A stretch of DNA of 64,000 nt from Vulcanimicrobium winogradskyi (GCA_003134965.1 PLDA01000002.1:1674001-1738000), one strand, 5' to 3'; positions 1 to 8,508 are shown, counted from the stretch's first letter. The notes: generated from the sequence alone by a model not told the origin. Made by a program: numbers and translations.

Positions 1-350
1 GCGATAGCGCTCAAGAGTTGTTCAGACGATTCGGTGCGCACAGCGCCGACGACGCGCTGAAGATTTTCGAGGCCGAAGACCGCAGCGCCATCACCGATGA
101 GCGCTCTCTCGACGCCGCGCTGCGCGCATTCGAGCGCGACCACTGTCATCTCTTCATGGGGTCTGACATCCACGACGAATCTCGGTCACTCGACCAGCGG
201 ACGGCGAGTTTCGCCCGGGACATCGAGCGGCGTGAACAGCGGCTTCTGTTGGATTCTGGCCGCGCCCGCCTAGGCGACGCGAAGTTCGGCGATGCGTCTG
301 TGTCGGACGATGAACTATTCGCGCACGTCTTGAGGGAGGTGTTCGAGTGA
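1..350 (+). CDS. Hypothetical protein in phage tail module, 5' end outside window
   Basis: The reading frame is open from the left edge to the TGA at 348-350, so the true start may lie outside the window; an internal TTG at 18 is only the first possible start seen. The product (about 115 residues visible) is charged and helical, rich in Asp, Glu and Arg, with no membrane segment. It lies two to three small genes upstream of a tape-measure gene on the same strand, the usual place of tail-assembly chaperones. That position is the only hint of function; I recognise no family motif. Confidence 0.55.
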   Translation, partial: DSAQELFRRFGAHSADDALKIFEAEDRSAITDERSLDAALRAFERDHCHLFMGSDIHDESRSLDQRTASFARDIERREQRLLLDSGRARLGDAKFGDASVSDDELFAHVLREVFE

Positions 351-378
351 CCTTCATCCAGACGCGGGCCCTCCGCCG

Positions 379-774
379 ATGACGTCCGTTTTCCAGGATC
401 GCTCGCTCCAACAGCTCACGGCGCACTTGAAGACAGCGCGTTCAGTACTTTTGACGGAACGCGCGCTGTACGCGAAGGTTCTACGAAATGCCGCGCGCGG
501 ATTCTACCCGACGGCCTCATATGCCGGCCTCTTGCAGGCGTCGACGAAGCTTGAGGTCGGCGGAACGATCGAGCAGCGCCGACAGGGGATCACCGACCTG
601 GGGGACCTGATCGCTGGGCTCGAGCAGCTGCTCGTTCTCGCTGAGGTGCGCGAGCTGCGCGCCAAGATCGCCGGTGTCGACGCGAACGCTGGCTTGCTCC
701 GGGTCGAGCGGAAGCGGCTTCACACGCTGGTGGAGGAGCACCCAGATCTGCTCGCCGCCGAAGGTCTGCTGTAG
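379..774 (+). CDS. Hypothetical helical phage protein
   Basis: A 131-residue protein with an ATG start 28 bases after the previous stop. The composition is mostly Leu, Ala, Glu and Arg in heptad-like order, suggesting a coiled coil or helical bundle over most of its length. There is no signal peptide and no Cys. Its place between a possible tail chaperone and the tape-measure gene suggests a structural or assembly role in the phage tail, but this is inference from position. Family not recognised. Confidence 0.6.
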   Translation: MTSVFQDRSLQQLTAHLKTARSVLLTERALYAKVLRNAARGFYPTASYAGLLQASTKLEVGGTIEQRRQGITDLGDLIAGLEQLLVLAEVRELRAKIAGVDANAGLLRVERKRLHTLVEEHPDLLAAEGLL

Positions 775-777
775 GTT

Positions 778-1020
778 ATGCAATCGTCCGCGTCGATCGC
801 GACGCTCGCAAGCGGGGCGATCGCGGGTGGCCATACCGCGCGCGCTACGCAACGAGCCGCGGCTCGCGAGCGCGACGCGGCCGCCCTCTCGTCCCCGCCG
901 GCTAAAGCCGGTCAAGCTCGGCGGGGGCGTGAGGGCAGCGTGACGACCGATAACACTCGCTCGATCCATTTCTCGGCCCCTAGGCTCTTTGCTCCGCTTT
1001 GCGAGCTGCGGAATGGATAG
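778..1020 (+). CDS. Doubtful small ORF between tail genes
   Basis: An 80-residue frame begins three bases after the previous stop and ends inside the start of the next gene. It begins with an Ala/Ser/Gly-rich stretch and then becomes Arg-rich and low in information. The region 888-930 holds nested inverted repeats (CCGGCT/AGCCGG inside CCCCGCCG/CGGCGGGG), so the segment may be a structured spacer instead of a gene. Kept because it is the only candidate in the 238-base gap. Confidence 0.22.
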   Translation: MQSSASIATLASGAIAGGHTARATQRAAARERDAAALSSPPAKAGQARRGREGSVTTDNTRSIHFSAPRLFAPLCELRNG

Positions 1021-1366
1021 GGACGAACTCGCCGCCGAATTCGACCGGACGGCTGACGAGGTGCGTACCCTCGGCGAGAACCTCGCGCAATCGAATGCGC
1101 TCTTCCGTGCCTCTCTCACCGAGCTTACCGTGTTTCGCGAGCAAATCGAGGCGGTTCTGCCGAACGTACAAGCCGTCGCCGAACGGGCCGCTGACGCGGT
1201 TACGCGTGGGCGCTCGCTTTTGAACGACACTGCGAAAGCTCTTACCGCGAGCGTTGAAATACTCGCTGGCTACGAAAGCTACGTCGTCGCACTGAAGGAG
1301 AAAGAGCTCACCCTGCGCGGCGAGGCGATGGCGTTGCGCCGACGCGAAGAGAGTGGTCCGAGCTGA
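1013..1366 (+). CDS. Hypothetical coiled-coil phage protein upstream of tape measure
   Basis: ATG at 1013 gives 117 residues (the frame is open back to 989). The sequence is strongly helical with long Glu/Arg/Ala/Leu heptads and almost no Gly or Pro, as in coiled-coil proteins. Its TGA overlaps the start of the tape-measure gene (TGATG at 1364-1368), so the two are probably translationally coupled. In siphophages and myophages the gene just before the tape measure is commonly an assembly chaperone; here that is inference from position and coupling. Confidence 0.65.
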   Translation: MDRDELAAEFDRTADEVRTLGENLAQSNALFRASLTELTVFREQIEAVLPNVQAVAERAADAVTRGRSLLNDTAKALTASVEILAGYESYVVALKEKELTLRGEAMALRRREESGPS

Positions 1367-3819
1367 TGCCCTTTGATTTTTTGGTCGGCTTTGGAATTGA
1401 GTATTTCGACGGCGGGGCGCCGGCGAAACTCGCGGATCTGGCCCGTAAGGCGGGAACCCTCCATCCGCTGCTTCAGGCTCTGGCTGTCGACGTCAAGGGC
1501 GTTTCTTCGGGGTTCTGGGATCTCAGCAAAGCCGCGATGGCGAGCGGTGCGGCCGTCGGTGGATTCGATGCAACGCTGCGCGCCAACGCAGCGACGTCGC
1601 GCGCGGCTGAATCCGGCGCGCGCGGTCTGTCCTTCGCGTACATGAGCGTCGCTGCTAGCGCGACCGCTGCTGCGGGCGCCGTGGCGCGGTTAAATGCAAT
1701 GAGCGCGGGTGGAGCCGCCGGATTCGGCGCCGGCGCCGCGTTCGCCGCGCCGGCTGGAGCCGGTCGCGGCTGGCAGAATGTCGGTGCTGGCCTCACGCGT
1801 CAAATGGCGCTCCCGTCGGCGCCGACGATGAAGTGGGCTGGCGCTTCACCTCTCGCAACTGGCTCCGGCTGGGCTAGCCCATGGGCTTCACGGCTCATGG
1901 GGCCGCCGGGCGCGGGTAGCGGGGGGACGATTTACGGTACCCCTGCATTCGGCCGTGGCGCCGGCGGCGGCTTCGGCGGTGGAGGCGGAGGCGGTGGTAT
2001 GCCGCCCGGCGGCGGCTTCGGGGGCATCCCCATGCCGCCCGTCGGTGGTGTTGGAGGAATGATGGCCCGCGCAGCGGTCCGCACCGGCGTTCAGGCCGTC
2101 AAGTACGGCGCAGAAGCTGGGCTTGGGCTCGCGTGGGATGCCATCCACGAAGCGGGTCGTTTTCAAACGATCATGACGTCCATCCAGAACGTCACCGGTG
2201 CGAACGCCGGGCAGATGGAGCACGCGCGGGGTTCGATCTTCGACGCCGGCGACATGTCGGGGACGTCACCCGCTCAGTCGGCTGAAATGTTTCGCGAGAT
2301 CGCTCGGCAGTCGCAAGGCGCCATGTCGTTCGACGCGATGCTCTCACTGCTTCCGCAAGCCGCGAAAATGCAGGTCGTGCTCGGCGCGGTGCGCGGCTTC
2401 TCGCCGACTCAAACCGTCGACAACACAATGGCGCTTGTCCACCTCTTTCGTCAGTACGACCCCAAGGGCGTACCGAAGATGATGGACACGGTGCTCAAGA
2501 TGGGCGAGCTCATGCCGTCCAATCTGAGCCAAGCCGTCACGCAGATGGGCTACTTCCTCCCGACGCTCAAGAGCCTTCACGTCTCGAACGAAGACGCGGC
2601 GACGATGATGATCGCAATGTCGCGCTTCGGCATGGGGCGAGCGAAGGGCGGATCATCCCTCGCGCAGTTGGCTAGACAGGCGCTCGGGCCGCTACAAATG
2701 ACCACGCATGCGCAGAAGGGCAAGGCGCTCTTACTCGGGGCCGGGACGAAGGAGCATCCTGGCCTAGACGTGCTCGATAAGAAGGGCAACAGCCGGTACT
2801 TCACCGACAAAGGCGGTGACATTTTCGGCTTCCTCGACAAGCTCGCCGACTACGAGCGCAAGCATGGCTCAGTGATGGCCCAACAAGTATTCCAGGGCGC
2901 GTTCGGGACAACGGGCACGCGCCTTGCCTCGGTGCTCGCGGATCCGATCATGATCGACCAGCTCCACAAGATCCACGACGCGATCACGAAGCAGAAGTCG
3001 CTCGGCCTGGACGCTCAGAGCCGTTCGATTTTTGGGACCGCGCAGTTCGCCGAAAAGCGCTCGTGGCAGAACTTCCAAGCGATTATGACGGAGGTCGGGA
3101 CGATGGCACTCCCCGCTGTCACCAAGGGGTTTTGGGATCTCGGCAATTCCCTGCACGACGGCCAAAAATGGTTGCATGACAACCGCTCCATCACGAAGCG
3201 CATTTCGGATGAGATGCTCGCTGACGTTCAGGGCGTCGAGAAGTGGATGCTCCACCACCATAGTGAGTGGGAGATGTTGCGCAACGACGCGATCTGGGCG
3301 TTCGATAATCTCGATAAGGTCGGTCATTCGCTCGAGGTCGTCGGCGACAAGGCGCTGGCGTTCTACAAGTTCTCCCACTGGGACAAGACGCCGGCCGATC
3401 AAGACGGGTTCGACCCGGTAACCGGTAAGCGCAACCTGCCCGGGTATGATCCTGCCCTTACTGGCGGCAGGGCAACGCTGAAGGCGCCTCCTGATCCGAG
3501 GTTCCCATTCGGTCACCCGCAGGGTACTCCGCCAGTCGGGCCGACCGTTGAGCGAGCAAAGTCGCTGCGGGAGCCACTCGTGCGTCGCGCGCACGAGCAC
3601 CATCGGCAGAGGACGGTTCGCCACGAACTCGTTATTCGCCACCAGATCGACGGTCCGAATGATGGGGCAAAACACGCGCTGAAAACTGTCGTCGGCAAGG
3701 CGCTCGAGGAGATCTTCAACGGATCGTCGCGCGACCAGCGCTCCGCAAGCGGTCGGCACGGCTCGATCCCTACGTCACCGCGTCAACCGACGCGGTTGAC
3801 CACCCCGAACCCACCATGA
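1366..3819 (+). CDS. Phage tail tape-measure protein
   Basis: An 817-residue protein, by far the largest in the phage block. The first 180 residues are Ala-rich and helical; a Gly-rich flexible tract follows at about 195-220 (a run of eight glycines and several GGF repeats); then comes a long Ala/Gly/Met-rich helical region of the kind seen in phage tail tape-measure proteins (TP901-type). The protein fixes tail length and sits inside the tail tube. It starts in a TGATG overlap with the gene before it and overlaps the next gene by four bases, so these form a late-gene operon. The C-terminal 80 residues are Pro/Arg/His-rich and less tape-measure-like. Confidence 0.75.
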   Translation: MPFDFLVGFGIEYFDGGAPAKLADLARKAGTLHPLLQALAVDVKGVSSGFWDLSKAAMASGAAVGGFDATLRANAATSRAAESGARGLSFAYMSVAASATAAAGAVARLNAMSAGGAAGFGAGAAFAAPAGAGRGWQNVGAGLTRQMALPSAPTMKWAGASPLATGSGWASPWASRLMGPPGAGSGGTIYGTPAFGRGAGGGFGGGGGGGGMPPGGGFGGIPMPPVGGVGGMMARAAVRTGVQAVKYGAEAGLGLAWDAIHEAGRFQTIMTSIQNVTGANAGQMEHARGSIFDAGDMSGTSPAQSAEMFREIARQSQGAMSFDAMLSLLPQAAKMQVVLGAVRGFSPTQTVDNTMALVHLFRQYDPKGVPKMMDTVLKMGELMPSNLSQAVTQMGYFLPTLKSLHVSNEDAATMMIAMSRFGMGRAKGGSSLAQLARQALGPLQMTTHAQKGKALLLGAGTKEHPGLDVLDKKGNSRYFTDKGGDIFGFLDKLADYERKHGSVMAQQVFQGAFGTTGTRLASVLADPIMIDQLHKIHDAITKQKSLGLDAQSRSIFGTAQFAEKRSWQNFQAIMTEVGTMALPAVTKGFWDLGNSLHDGQKWLHDNRSITKRISDEMLADVQGVEKWMLHHHSEWEMLRNDAIWAFDNLDKVGHSLEVVGDKALAFYKFSHWDKTPADQDGFDPVTGKRNLPGYDPALTGGRATLKAPPDPRFPFGHPQGTPPVGPTVERAKSLREPLVRRAHEHHRQRTVRHELVIRHQIDGPNDGAKHALKTVVGKALEEIFNGSSRDQRSASGRHGSIPTSPRQPTRLTTPNPP

Positions 3820-4682
3820 CGGTCAGCGTCTCCGATCGCGTTCCACTCGAGCCCGTCACGTACGAGTCGTGGAGTGAGGTCAACGCCCTTCGGATAGTCG
3901 TCGTCATCGACGGCTTGCGATACTCCGTCGTTGACGCGCAATGGACCGAGAACGGACATGGGGCCGGGGATTCGGCGAGCATCGTCGTCCCGCTCTCGAC
4001 GAATCCGGACTTTCCGGTGCAGCTCTTCCGCGGTCAAGCCGTCAATGACTCTGGGCTCTCGAACGCGCAGGGCGTGATCGATCTCGTGAACGCGACAGAG
4101 GGCGCCGCTCAGCAGGCCGACGTCGTCGTCGAGCTCTGGCTCGGCTTTCCGCAGAATCCAACGGTCGATCCGACGAGCATCGAGCAGCTGGATCGGTGGT
4201 TCCTGGGCGAGGTCGACCTGTACAAAGGGGTCTTTCAGGACAACACCGTCACCTTCTCGTGTCGTTCGCTCGCGGCTCACCTACTGGACGATCACATCAC
4301 CGCCGTCTCGATGAATCAGACGGTGGGTGCGTTCTTGGCGCAGCAGGCGACGCGGCTGGGGCTGCCGGCGCCAGTGGTAAAACCCCTTCCTGGGAACAAG
4401 CCGGCGACAATCCAGGAGGTCCTTCAGTACGACCAGGTCGGTGGTCAGCAATTCAGCGCTGCGCTCTACGGGATGCACCCAATGGACCTCGCGATCCGCG
4501 GTGCACAGGTGGACGACACCGACGTCTGGGTCAACGTCCGCACCGGGACGATTCGACGCGGAGCTCATCGACAACACTGCGGTGCAAACGGCAGCGAGGA
4601 AGCGCTGTGTCATCGACGCCGAGCGCGGGCCTGGGGCACGACGACGAGCTCCTTGCGGAACTGCAGCCGGTCGGCGAGGTAA
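3816..4682 (+). CDS. Phage baseplate hub/tail protein, C-terminus lost
   Basis: The start overlaps the tape-measure stop by four bases. Residues 1 to about 245 look like a beta-rich tail or baseplate hub protein of the late-control-D kind: repeated Val/Asp/Thr strands, then an AVSMNQTVGAFL helix segment and a DLAIRGAQVDDTDVWVNV strand. After about residue 248 (near 4560) the sequence abruptly becomes Arg/Cys/His-rich and unlike protein; from there it is antisense to a leftward gene. No further baseplate or fibre genes follow. I read this as a hub gene cut by a deletion or recombination junction near 4560, so the prophage cannot make a complete tail from this locus. Confidence 0.6.
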   Translation: MTVSVSDRVPLEPVTYESWSEVNALRIVVVIDGLRYSVVDAQWTENGHGAGDSASIVVPLSTNPDFPVQLFRGQAVNDSGLSNAQGVIDLVNATEGAAQQADVVVELWLGFPQNPTVDPTSIEQLDRWFLGEVDLYKGVFQDNTVTFSCRSLAAHLLDDHITAVSMNQTVGAFLAQQATRLGLPAPVVKPLPGNKPATIQEVLQYDQVGGQQFSAALYGMHPMDLAIRGAQVDDTDVWVNVRTGTIRRGAHRQHCGANGSEEALCHRRRARAWGTTTSSLRNCSRSAR

Positions 4683-4898
4683 AGGACGACCGCTTTGCGC
4701 GGCACCAGGAGCGGGGTCGTAGCGCGACACCGGCAGCTCGCCGCGGTCGATCGCGCGCTTCCAGGTCTTGACGCTCCGGCCGAAGGTCTTGACGACGGCG
4801 GCAAGCGTCATCGTCCCATCCGAGAGAAGGTCGATCGGGTCGATCGGCTGCGCTGCGCGCCGCTCTATGCGGTGCTGGACTGTCTCGCGAATCGCCAT
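4610..4898 (-). pseudogene. Excisionase-like helix-turn-helix protein with single-base frameshift
   Basis: From ATG at 4898 the frame encodes about 60 residues containing a helix-turn-helix of the MerR/excisionase type (TLAAVVKTFGRSVKTWKRAI, then RGELPVSRY). At the GGGG run 4712-4715 (plus strand) the frame is lost. Removing one G joins it to a second frame giving DPLLVPRKAVVLYLADRL, the usual wing-helix ending of such domains, and a stop at 4610. The repaired protein would have about 95 residues. It lies five bases downstream of the membrane-protein gene. It could be a real mutation or a base error in a homopolymer. Confidence 0.6.
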
Positions 4899-4903
4899 CG
4901 AAC

Positions 4904-5614
4904 TTAGATCTGAGCGAGTGCCGCTCTTCGGCGCGTCACGTCAGTGTCTATTCGCCTAAAAATGGCACCAATGTCGTCACTCAGTGCCGCGGATGCGGTC
5001 TCAGCGTGGCTGAGTTCACGAGAAGACCGGTCGTAGTATGCGACCAGGTCGATAGGCGGCGTAAGATATCGCCCGTTCAGCGCTGCGCGCATCTCTTCAT
5101 AGATGACTTCCGCAGCGCGCGACCAGTCCTGAATCCCATCTGACCGCCCAGTCTCAACCTCGCGTAGATGTTGCCGTGCCGTGGAGGTCAGTGCCGCACC
5201 ATAGCGCTCATCGACGCGATTGAGCAGATCATGAATGTTTGCAAACTCCGCGTCGGTGACGGCCTGCATCTGGCCGACGTCGAGGTATTCAACCCGAGCC
5301 TCCTTATTCTTGAACGCGAGCTCGTGCGAGTCGTGGCGGGCTGCGCTCGCGGCGTCGGCATCCCTGGAGAGTGCGTCAAAGCGTTTGAGGAGGCGCTGGT
5401 TCTCGTCGAAGAGGTGCTGCAGCGATGCTCGGTACGTTGTCCAATCGATCAAATCTAGGCGAGCGGCGACGAGCCGTGCGTCGCGATCGTGACGCTGCTT
5501 GATCCCGAGCCCAAGTGCCAAGATGAGAACAACAACAACCGCCGCCACCACCGCGATCGCGATATGCCCCGGACGCGGTCGATTGGTCACCGTCGTCAAG
5601 TCTGGACGGTCCAC
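4904..5614 (-). CDS. Membrane-anchored coiled-coil protein, unknown
   Basis: 236 residues. One transmembrane helix at about 18-38 (Ala/Val/Ile-rich, after a basic Arg/Pro segment) is followed by a long charged helical region, mostly Glu, Arg, Asp and Leu, consistent with a cytoplasmic N-terminus and an external coiled-coil body. No enzyme motif is visible. It ends five bases before the helix-turn-helix gene and belongs to the leftward accessory gene set. Single-span proteins of this shape are common among prophage superinfection-exclusion and lysis-accessory genes, but nothing here proves such a role. Confidence 0.6.
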   Translation of the reverse strand: MDRPDLTTVTNRPRPGHIAIAVVAAVVVVLILALGLGIKQRHDRDARLVAARLDLIDWTTYRASLQHLFDENQRLLKRFDALSRDADAASAARHDSHELAFKNKEARVEYLDVGQMQAVTDAEFANIHDLLNRVDERYGAALTSTARQHLREVETGRSDGIQDWSRAAEVIYEEMRAALNGRYLTPPIDLVAYYDRSSRELSHAETASAALSDDIGAIFRRIDTDVTRRRAALAQI

Positions 5615-5791
5615 TCAGTTGCCTTCCCCCCTCTTGGTCTTCGGGCGGGCTTCGTTATGCTCGGCTGCCTTACCCGGTGCCGCTGCCGTTCGCTCGACGA
5701 TGAGGCGCGCCCGAGAATCGAACAATTAATCGGCCATGACGTGTCGGGTCTGTCGGGCGCGGCCTTGATGCCGTTCTGGCCGCGGAAACCC

Positions 5792-5913
5792 AAAGTGGCG
5801 GGTCTATGCCGGCGGCGGCGAGAGTCTTTCGGTTGAGCACGAAAATGGCGGCCGGAGCCGCCTTCCACCGACGATTCGGCTCTGCTTTGCATGATAAAGT
5901 GGCGGGGGTTGCA
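5792..5913. mobile_element. Possible IS terminus: three spaced CCGCCAYTTT repeats
   Basis: On the minus strand the motif CCGCCA(C/T)TTT occurs three times, at 5792-5802, 5842-5852 and 5896-5906 (plus-strand AAAGTGGCGG or AAAATGGCGG), about 50 and 54 bases apart. Multiple spaced repeats at a terminus beginning 5'-TG are a feature of IS21-family elements; here a TG-starting edge would be at about 5913. No istA or istB transposase is present, so at most a solo end survives. The adjacent ParB-like frame stops matching at about 5924, as expected if the insertion disrupted it. From 5615 to 5791 I see no gene. Confidence 0.35.
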
Positions 5914-5923
5914 GGGCGCGACT

Positions 5924-6229
5924 TTCGAACGCTTCCGGCGCGTGGTCGGCGAGGTAGGCGACGCGGTGGACGGTCGAACTGCCGACACCGATCTCGGCTC
6001 CGACTTGCTCGTACGATTTTGGGGCTCGCCCCGATAGCTTGGGACCAATTGGTCCCAAGCTATTTTTGACGCTACCGCGCCCTGAACGCTGACCGGCCTC
6101 GACTTTACGGTGCCGCGCTTCTTCCCGTGCCTCTTCGAGTTGTCCGAGCTTCACCGCCAGAGCAGCTCGTTGTCCGGGGTTTAGGTTGCGACGGCCACGG
6201 ATCGCAGCGCTCCACGCGATTCCCGCCGC
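5924..6229 (-). pseudogene. ParB/RepB-like nuclease-adaptor remnant, truncated at both ends
   Basis: The open frame reads RRNLNPGQRAALAVKL at about 6150-6195 (minus strand), the conserved (R)NL(N/S)xxQRA(A)xA motif of phage and plasmid ParB-like proteins. A basic linker follows, then a helix-turn-helix SYEQVGAEIGVGSSTVHRV near 5960-6010 and a final APEAFE. Upstream a stop codon at about 6230 removes the N-terminal nuclease-like domain. Downstream, homology ends at about 5924, just before the repeat cluster proposed as an IS end. Any protein made would lack the catalytic half. Confidence 0.6.
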
Positions 6230-6288
6230 TCAGACGGGCGAAAGGCCGGGGCGCGGCGGTCGGTACCGCGCGTCGCGGTGAAGCCTCA

Positions 6289-6978
6289 CTACAGGCCGCG
6301 CGCGGCCTGGTTCGGTGCGAGCGCGCGGTACAGCGTCGACCGTCCAACGCCGAGCGTACGCGCCACGCTGCCGACTGAGGCGCCTGGGTCGTCGAGAAGC
6401 GTTCGCGCTGCCTCGAGCTTCGACCGCGTCACCTTGACCGGCGGACCGAACTTCACGCCCCGGCGCTGCGCAGCCGCGATGCCGGCGTGGACGCGTTCGC
6501 GGATCGTCTCGGCCTCGAGCTCGGCGACCGCTGCGAGGACGGTGACGAAGAATCGGCCCATCGGGCTGGTGGTGTCGATCGCTTGCGTGAGCGACACGAA
6601 CCCAACGCCGCGCGCGTGGAGGTCCTCGACGATCTCCAACAGGTGGCGGGTCGATCGAGCGACGCGGTCGACCTTCCAGACCACGAGGACGTCGCCGGCG
6701 CGCAGCTGCCCGAGCAGGGAACCGAGCACGGGGCGATCGCGCCGGCGACCGCTCGCGGTTTCCTCGCGGATGTCGACCAGGCCGGCGCTCTGCATCGCGT
6801 CGCGCTGAAGCGCAAGGTTCTGTTCGTCCGTCGAGACGCGGATGTAGCCGATGCGCTGCGGCGCGAGACTCGGGACGGGATCATGAGACGCCGGCGCCCC
6901 GCCGTGACGGGAAGCCTCGGCGCGTTCCATGACCTGTAGGTTTCGGGACGACGAGCCCTGTGGCAGCGTCACGTTCAC
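6289..6978 (-). CDS. Serine site-specific recombinase (resolvase/invertase family)
   Basis: 229 residues of the small serine recombinase family (Pin/Hin/TnpR). The catalytic domain begins near residue 42 with YIRVSTDEQN, whose Ser (about S49) is the nucleophile. A conserved WKVDRVARS arginine segment follows, then the long helix ELEAETIRERVHAGIAAA, and a C-terminal helix-turn-helix (SVGSVARTLGVGRSTLYRAL, about 200-220) for DNA recognition. The GTG start at 6978 overlaps the previous stop (GTGA), giving about 40 residues before the catalytic domain; an internal Met at 17 is an alternative. It would resolve or invert DNA between short sites and is too small for a large serine integrase. Confidence 0.93.
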   Translation of the reverse strand: MNVTLPQGSSSRNLQVMERAEASRHGGAPASHDPVPSLAPQRIGYIRVSTDEQNLALQRDAMQSAGLVDIREETASGRRRDRPVLGSLLGQLRAGDVLVVWKVDRVARSTRHLLEIVEDLHARGVGFVSLTQAIDTTSPMGRFFVTVLAAVAELEAETIRERVHAGIAAAQRRGVKFGPPVKVTRSKLEAARTLLDDPGASVGSVARTLGVGRSTLYRALAPNQAARGL

Positions 6979-7445
6979 ACCACGCCGCCGAACATTTCAC
7001 TGGGCATGGGGCTTCCGGCAGCGAGACGGTACTCTTCGATTGCATCGATGACATCTTCGCGGAATGCTGCAAACGTTGGCGGCTCGTCAATGTCGCAGAA
7101 TATTCCGCCCGTAACGAGCAGCCGGGATCCAGAGACGGCACCCAGAGCCATACCTGCGGTTTCGGCGAGCCGCGCGAGTCGCTCTGACGTTTCGCAAGTG
7201 CCGCCTTCGCAGTACGATTTGTAGAGAACGACGCAGGCCGCGTCCCAAGTCGCGCGTGACCCTGGATCCGTGAGCACAGCAGGCTCATCGTCCGCCCGCT
7301 GTGCGAGGAGCAACAGCGATCGGTGAGTGTCGAGCATCTGGCCGAGCTCATTCGTAAGCTCCTCGAGCGCGGTGATCCCGCGCGCGAGCTGTTCGCGGCG
7401 CACTTCATCAGTAACCGAATGGATTCGCACGGGCTGATGGGGCAT
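6975..7445 (-). CDS. Hypothetical protein, coupled to recombinase
   Basis: 156 residues, starting at an ATG preceded by a strong ribosome site (AGGAGG about 8 bases upstream, minus strand). The N-terminal half is helical and charged. The C-terminal half has a VLYKSYCEGGTCETSERL segment with two Cys and a FCDIDEPPTFAAFREDVIDA segment. No family recognised. Its stop overlaps the GTG of the serine recombinase, so the two are likely co-translated and the product may act with or regulate the recombinase; this is inference. Confidence 0.65.
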   Translation of the reverse strand: MPHQPVRIHSVTDEVRREQLARGITALEELTNELGQMLDTHRSLLLLAQRADDEPAVLTDPGSRATWDAACVVLYKSYCEGGTCETSERLARLAETAGMALGAVSGSRLLVTGGIFCDIDEPPTFAAFREDVIDAIEEYRLAAGSPMPSEMFGGVV

Positions 7446-7515
7446 ATGAAACTTCCTCCTTAGGTTGGTTGCGGGTTGTCAAGAAAAGGGGTGGTGATTC
7501 GATTCGGACCGACCG

Positions 7516-7995
7516 TCAGGCGAAAGAGCCGCAGTGGCGCTCGTGCGACGTCGTCGGCCGGACTTCGACTGGTGGGAAATCGGACGACGTCGGCCCGGCC
7601 TCGATTGGCAGGGAAACATATTCTGCCGGTGCCTGGATAGCCGGGCGAACTACCGCGACCGGGCCGGGCTCGATACCGAGCATTTCGCGGCACTCGACGA
7701 GGTAGCGCGCCTCGTTCGCGGCGTGCTCCTCGAAGGTCCCGTGCATGAGTCGGTCCCAGGTCTCGTGCCGAAAGTCGACGAGCTTGGCGCAGCTGAACGT
7801 GATGCGGAACGAGCCGTGCAGCCTCTCTCCCGCCGCGACGCGCTGCTCGGCGATCTCGCGCACGCGGGCTACCTCGGCGCGGAAGCGGTAGGTGAGGCTC
7901 GCGACATCGCCTGGCGAGAGACCAGCGGAAAGGCGGATGATCTCGCCGACGCCCTTCGCGGCGCGGTTCTGGATCACGGTGACGGTAGCGGACAT
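7516..7995 (-). CDS. Hypothetical accessory protein
   Basis: 159 residues with a clear start: GGGAGA six bases before the ATG at 7995. The first 110 residues are mixed alpha/beta (a segment ETWDRLMHGTFEEHAANEAR is strongly helical). The last 45 are Pro/Ser/Thr-rich and probably unstructured. No signal peptide or metal motif. It is part of the leftward operon of short phage-type genes. Function unknown. Confidence 0.6.
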   Translation of the reverse strand: MSATVTVIQNRAAKGVGEIIRLSAGLSPGDVASLTYRFRAEVARVREIAEQRVAAGERLHGSFRITFSCAKLVDFRHETWDRLMHGTFEEHAANEARYLVECREMLGIEPGPVAVVRPAIQAPAEYVSLPIEAGPTSSDFPPVEVRPTTSHERHCGSFA

Positions 7996-8011
7996 GCGGT
8001 ATCTCCCTCTG

Positions 8012-8290
8012 TTACGGTGCGTGAGGCGTTCGGGCTGCGGATCTGCAGAATGACAGCCCGGGTCCGCGCTTTCCGAGGCTCCGCCGTTGCCTGACGATCG
8101 CGAGCGGGCGGAAGTCGCTCGGGTTAGGCTCGACCCAGCGATCGTTCTCGTCTTTGACGTCGAGTGGGCCTAATGCGAGCGTTCGTTCGATCGCGATCGC
8201 GTAGCACGTAACGTCGAGACCGGCCCGGATGCCGGCGCGGGTATCTTCCACGAGCGCTTCGAGCTCGTCGGTACGCGTCCAGGTGCTCAT
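8012..8290 (-). CDS. Hypothetical small accessory protein
   Basis: 92 residues. The ATG at 8290 overlaps the preceding gene's stop by four bases. The N-terminal 45 residues form a likely helical pair; the C-terminus is basic (RQRRSLGKRG) and ends in a Ser/Ala/Arg tail. No recognised domain. Membership of the tightly overlapped leftward operon supports it as a real gene. Confidence 0.55.
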   Translation of the reverse strand: MSTWTRTDELEALVEDTRAGIRAGLDVTCYAIAIERTLALGPLDVKDENDRWVEPNPSDFRPLAIVRQRRSLGKRGPGLSFCRSAARTPHAP

Positions 8291-8508
8291 TGCGGAACCA
8301 GCCGGTAGGTGAACGAGACGCCTGCTAAACCCGCGACGGTCTGTTCGTTCTCGCCGGCGAGCAGGCCGTGCATCGCAAGGAGCACGTCGGGCTCGCTCTC
8401 GTTTGCTTCCACGATCTCGCCGAGCATGGTCGTCCGCACGGTCAGGCTCGCGGAGTCGCGTTCTTCTACCTCGACGATGCGGGCGCGCTCTGCGTCAGTG
8501 AACGTCAT
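8287..8508 (-). CDS. Hypothetical small accessory protein
   Basis: 73 residues, overlapping both neighbours by four bases (ATGA type). Acidic overall, with a likely helix at 5-20 and another at 35-50. No motif recognised. The overlap pattern on both sides is the main evidence that it is translated. Confidence 0.55.
   Translation of the reverse strand: MTFTDAERARIVEVEERDSASLTVRTTMLGEIVEANESEPDVLLAMHGLLAGENEQTVAGLAGVSFTYRLVPQ

Noticed and set aside
888..930. Nested inverted repeat between tail genes as a terminator
   Set aside because: No T tract on either strand and it lies inside a late-gene run that appears co-transcribed.
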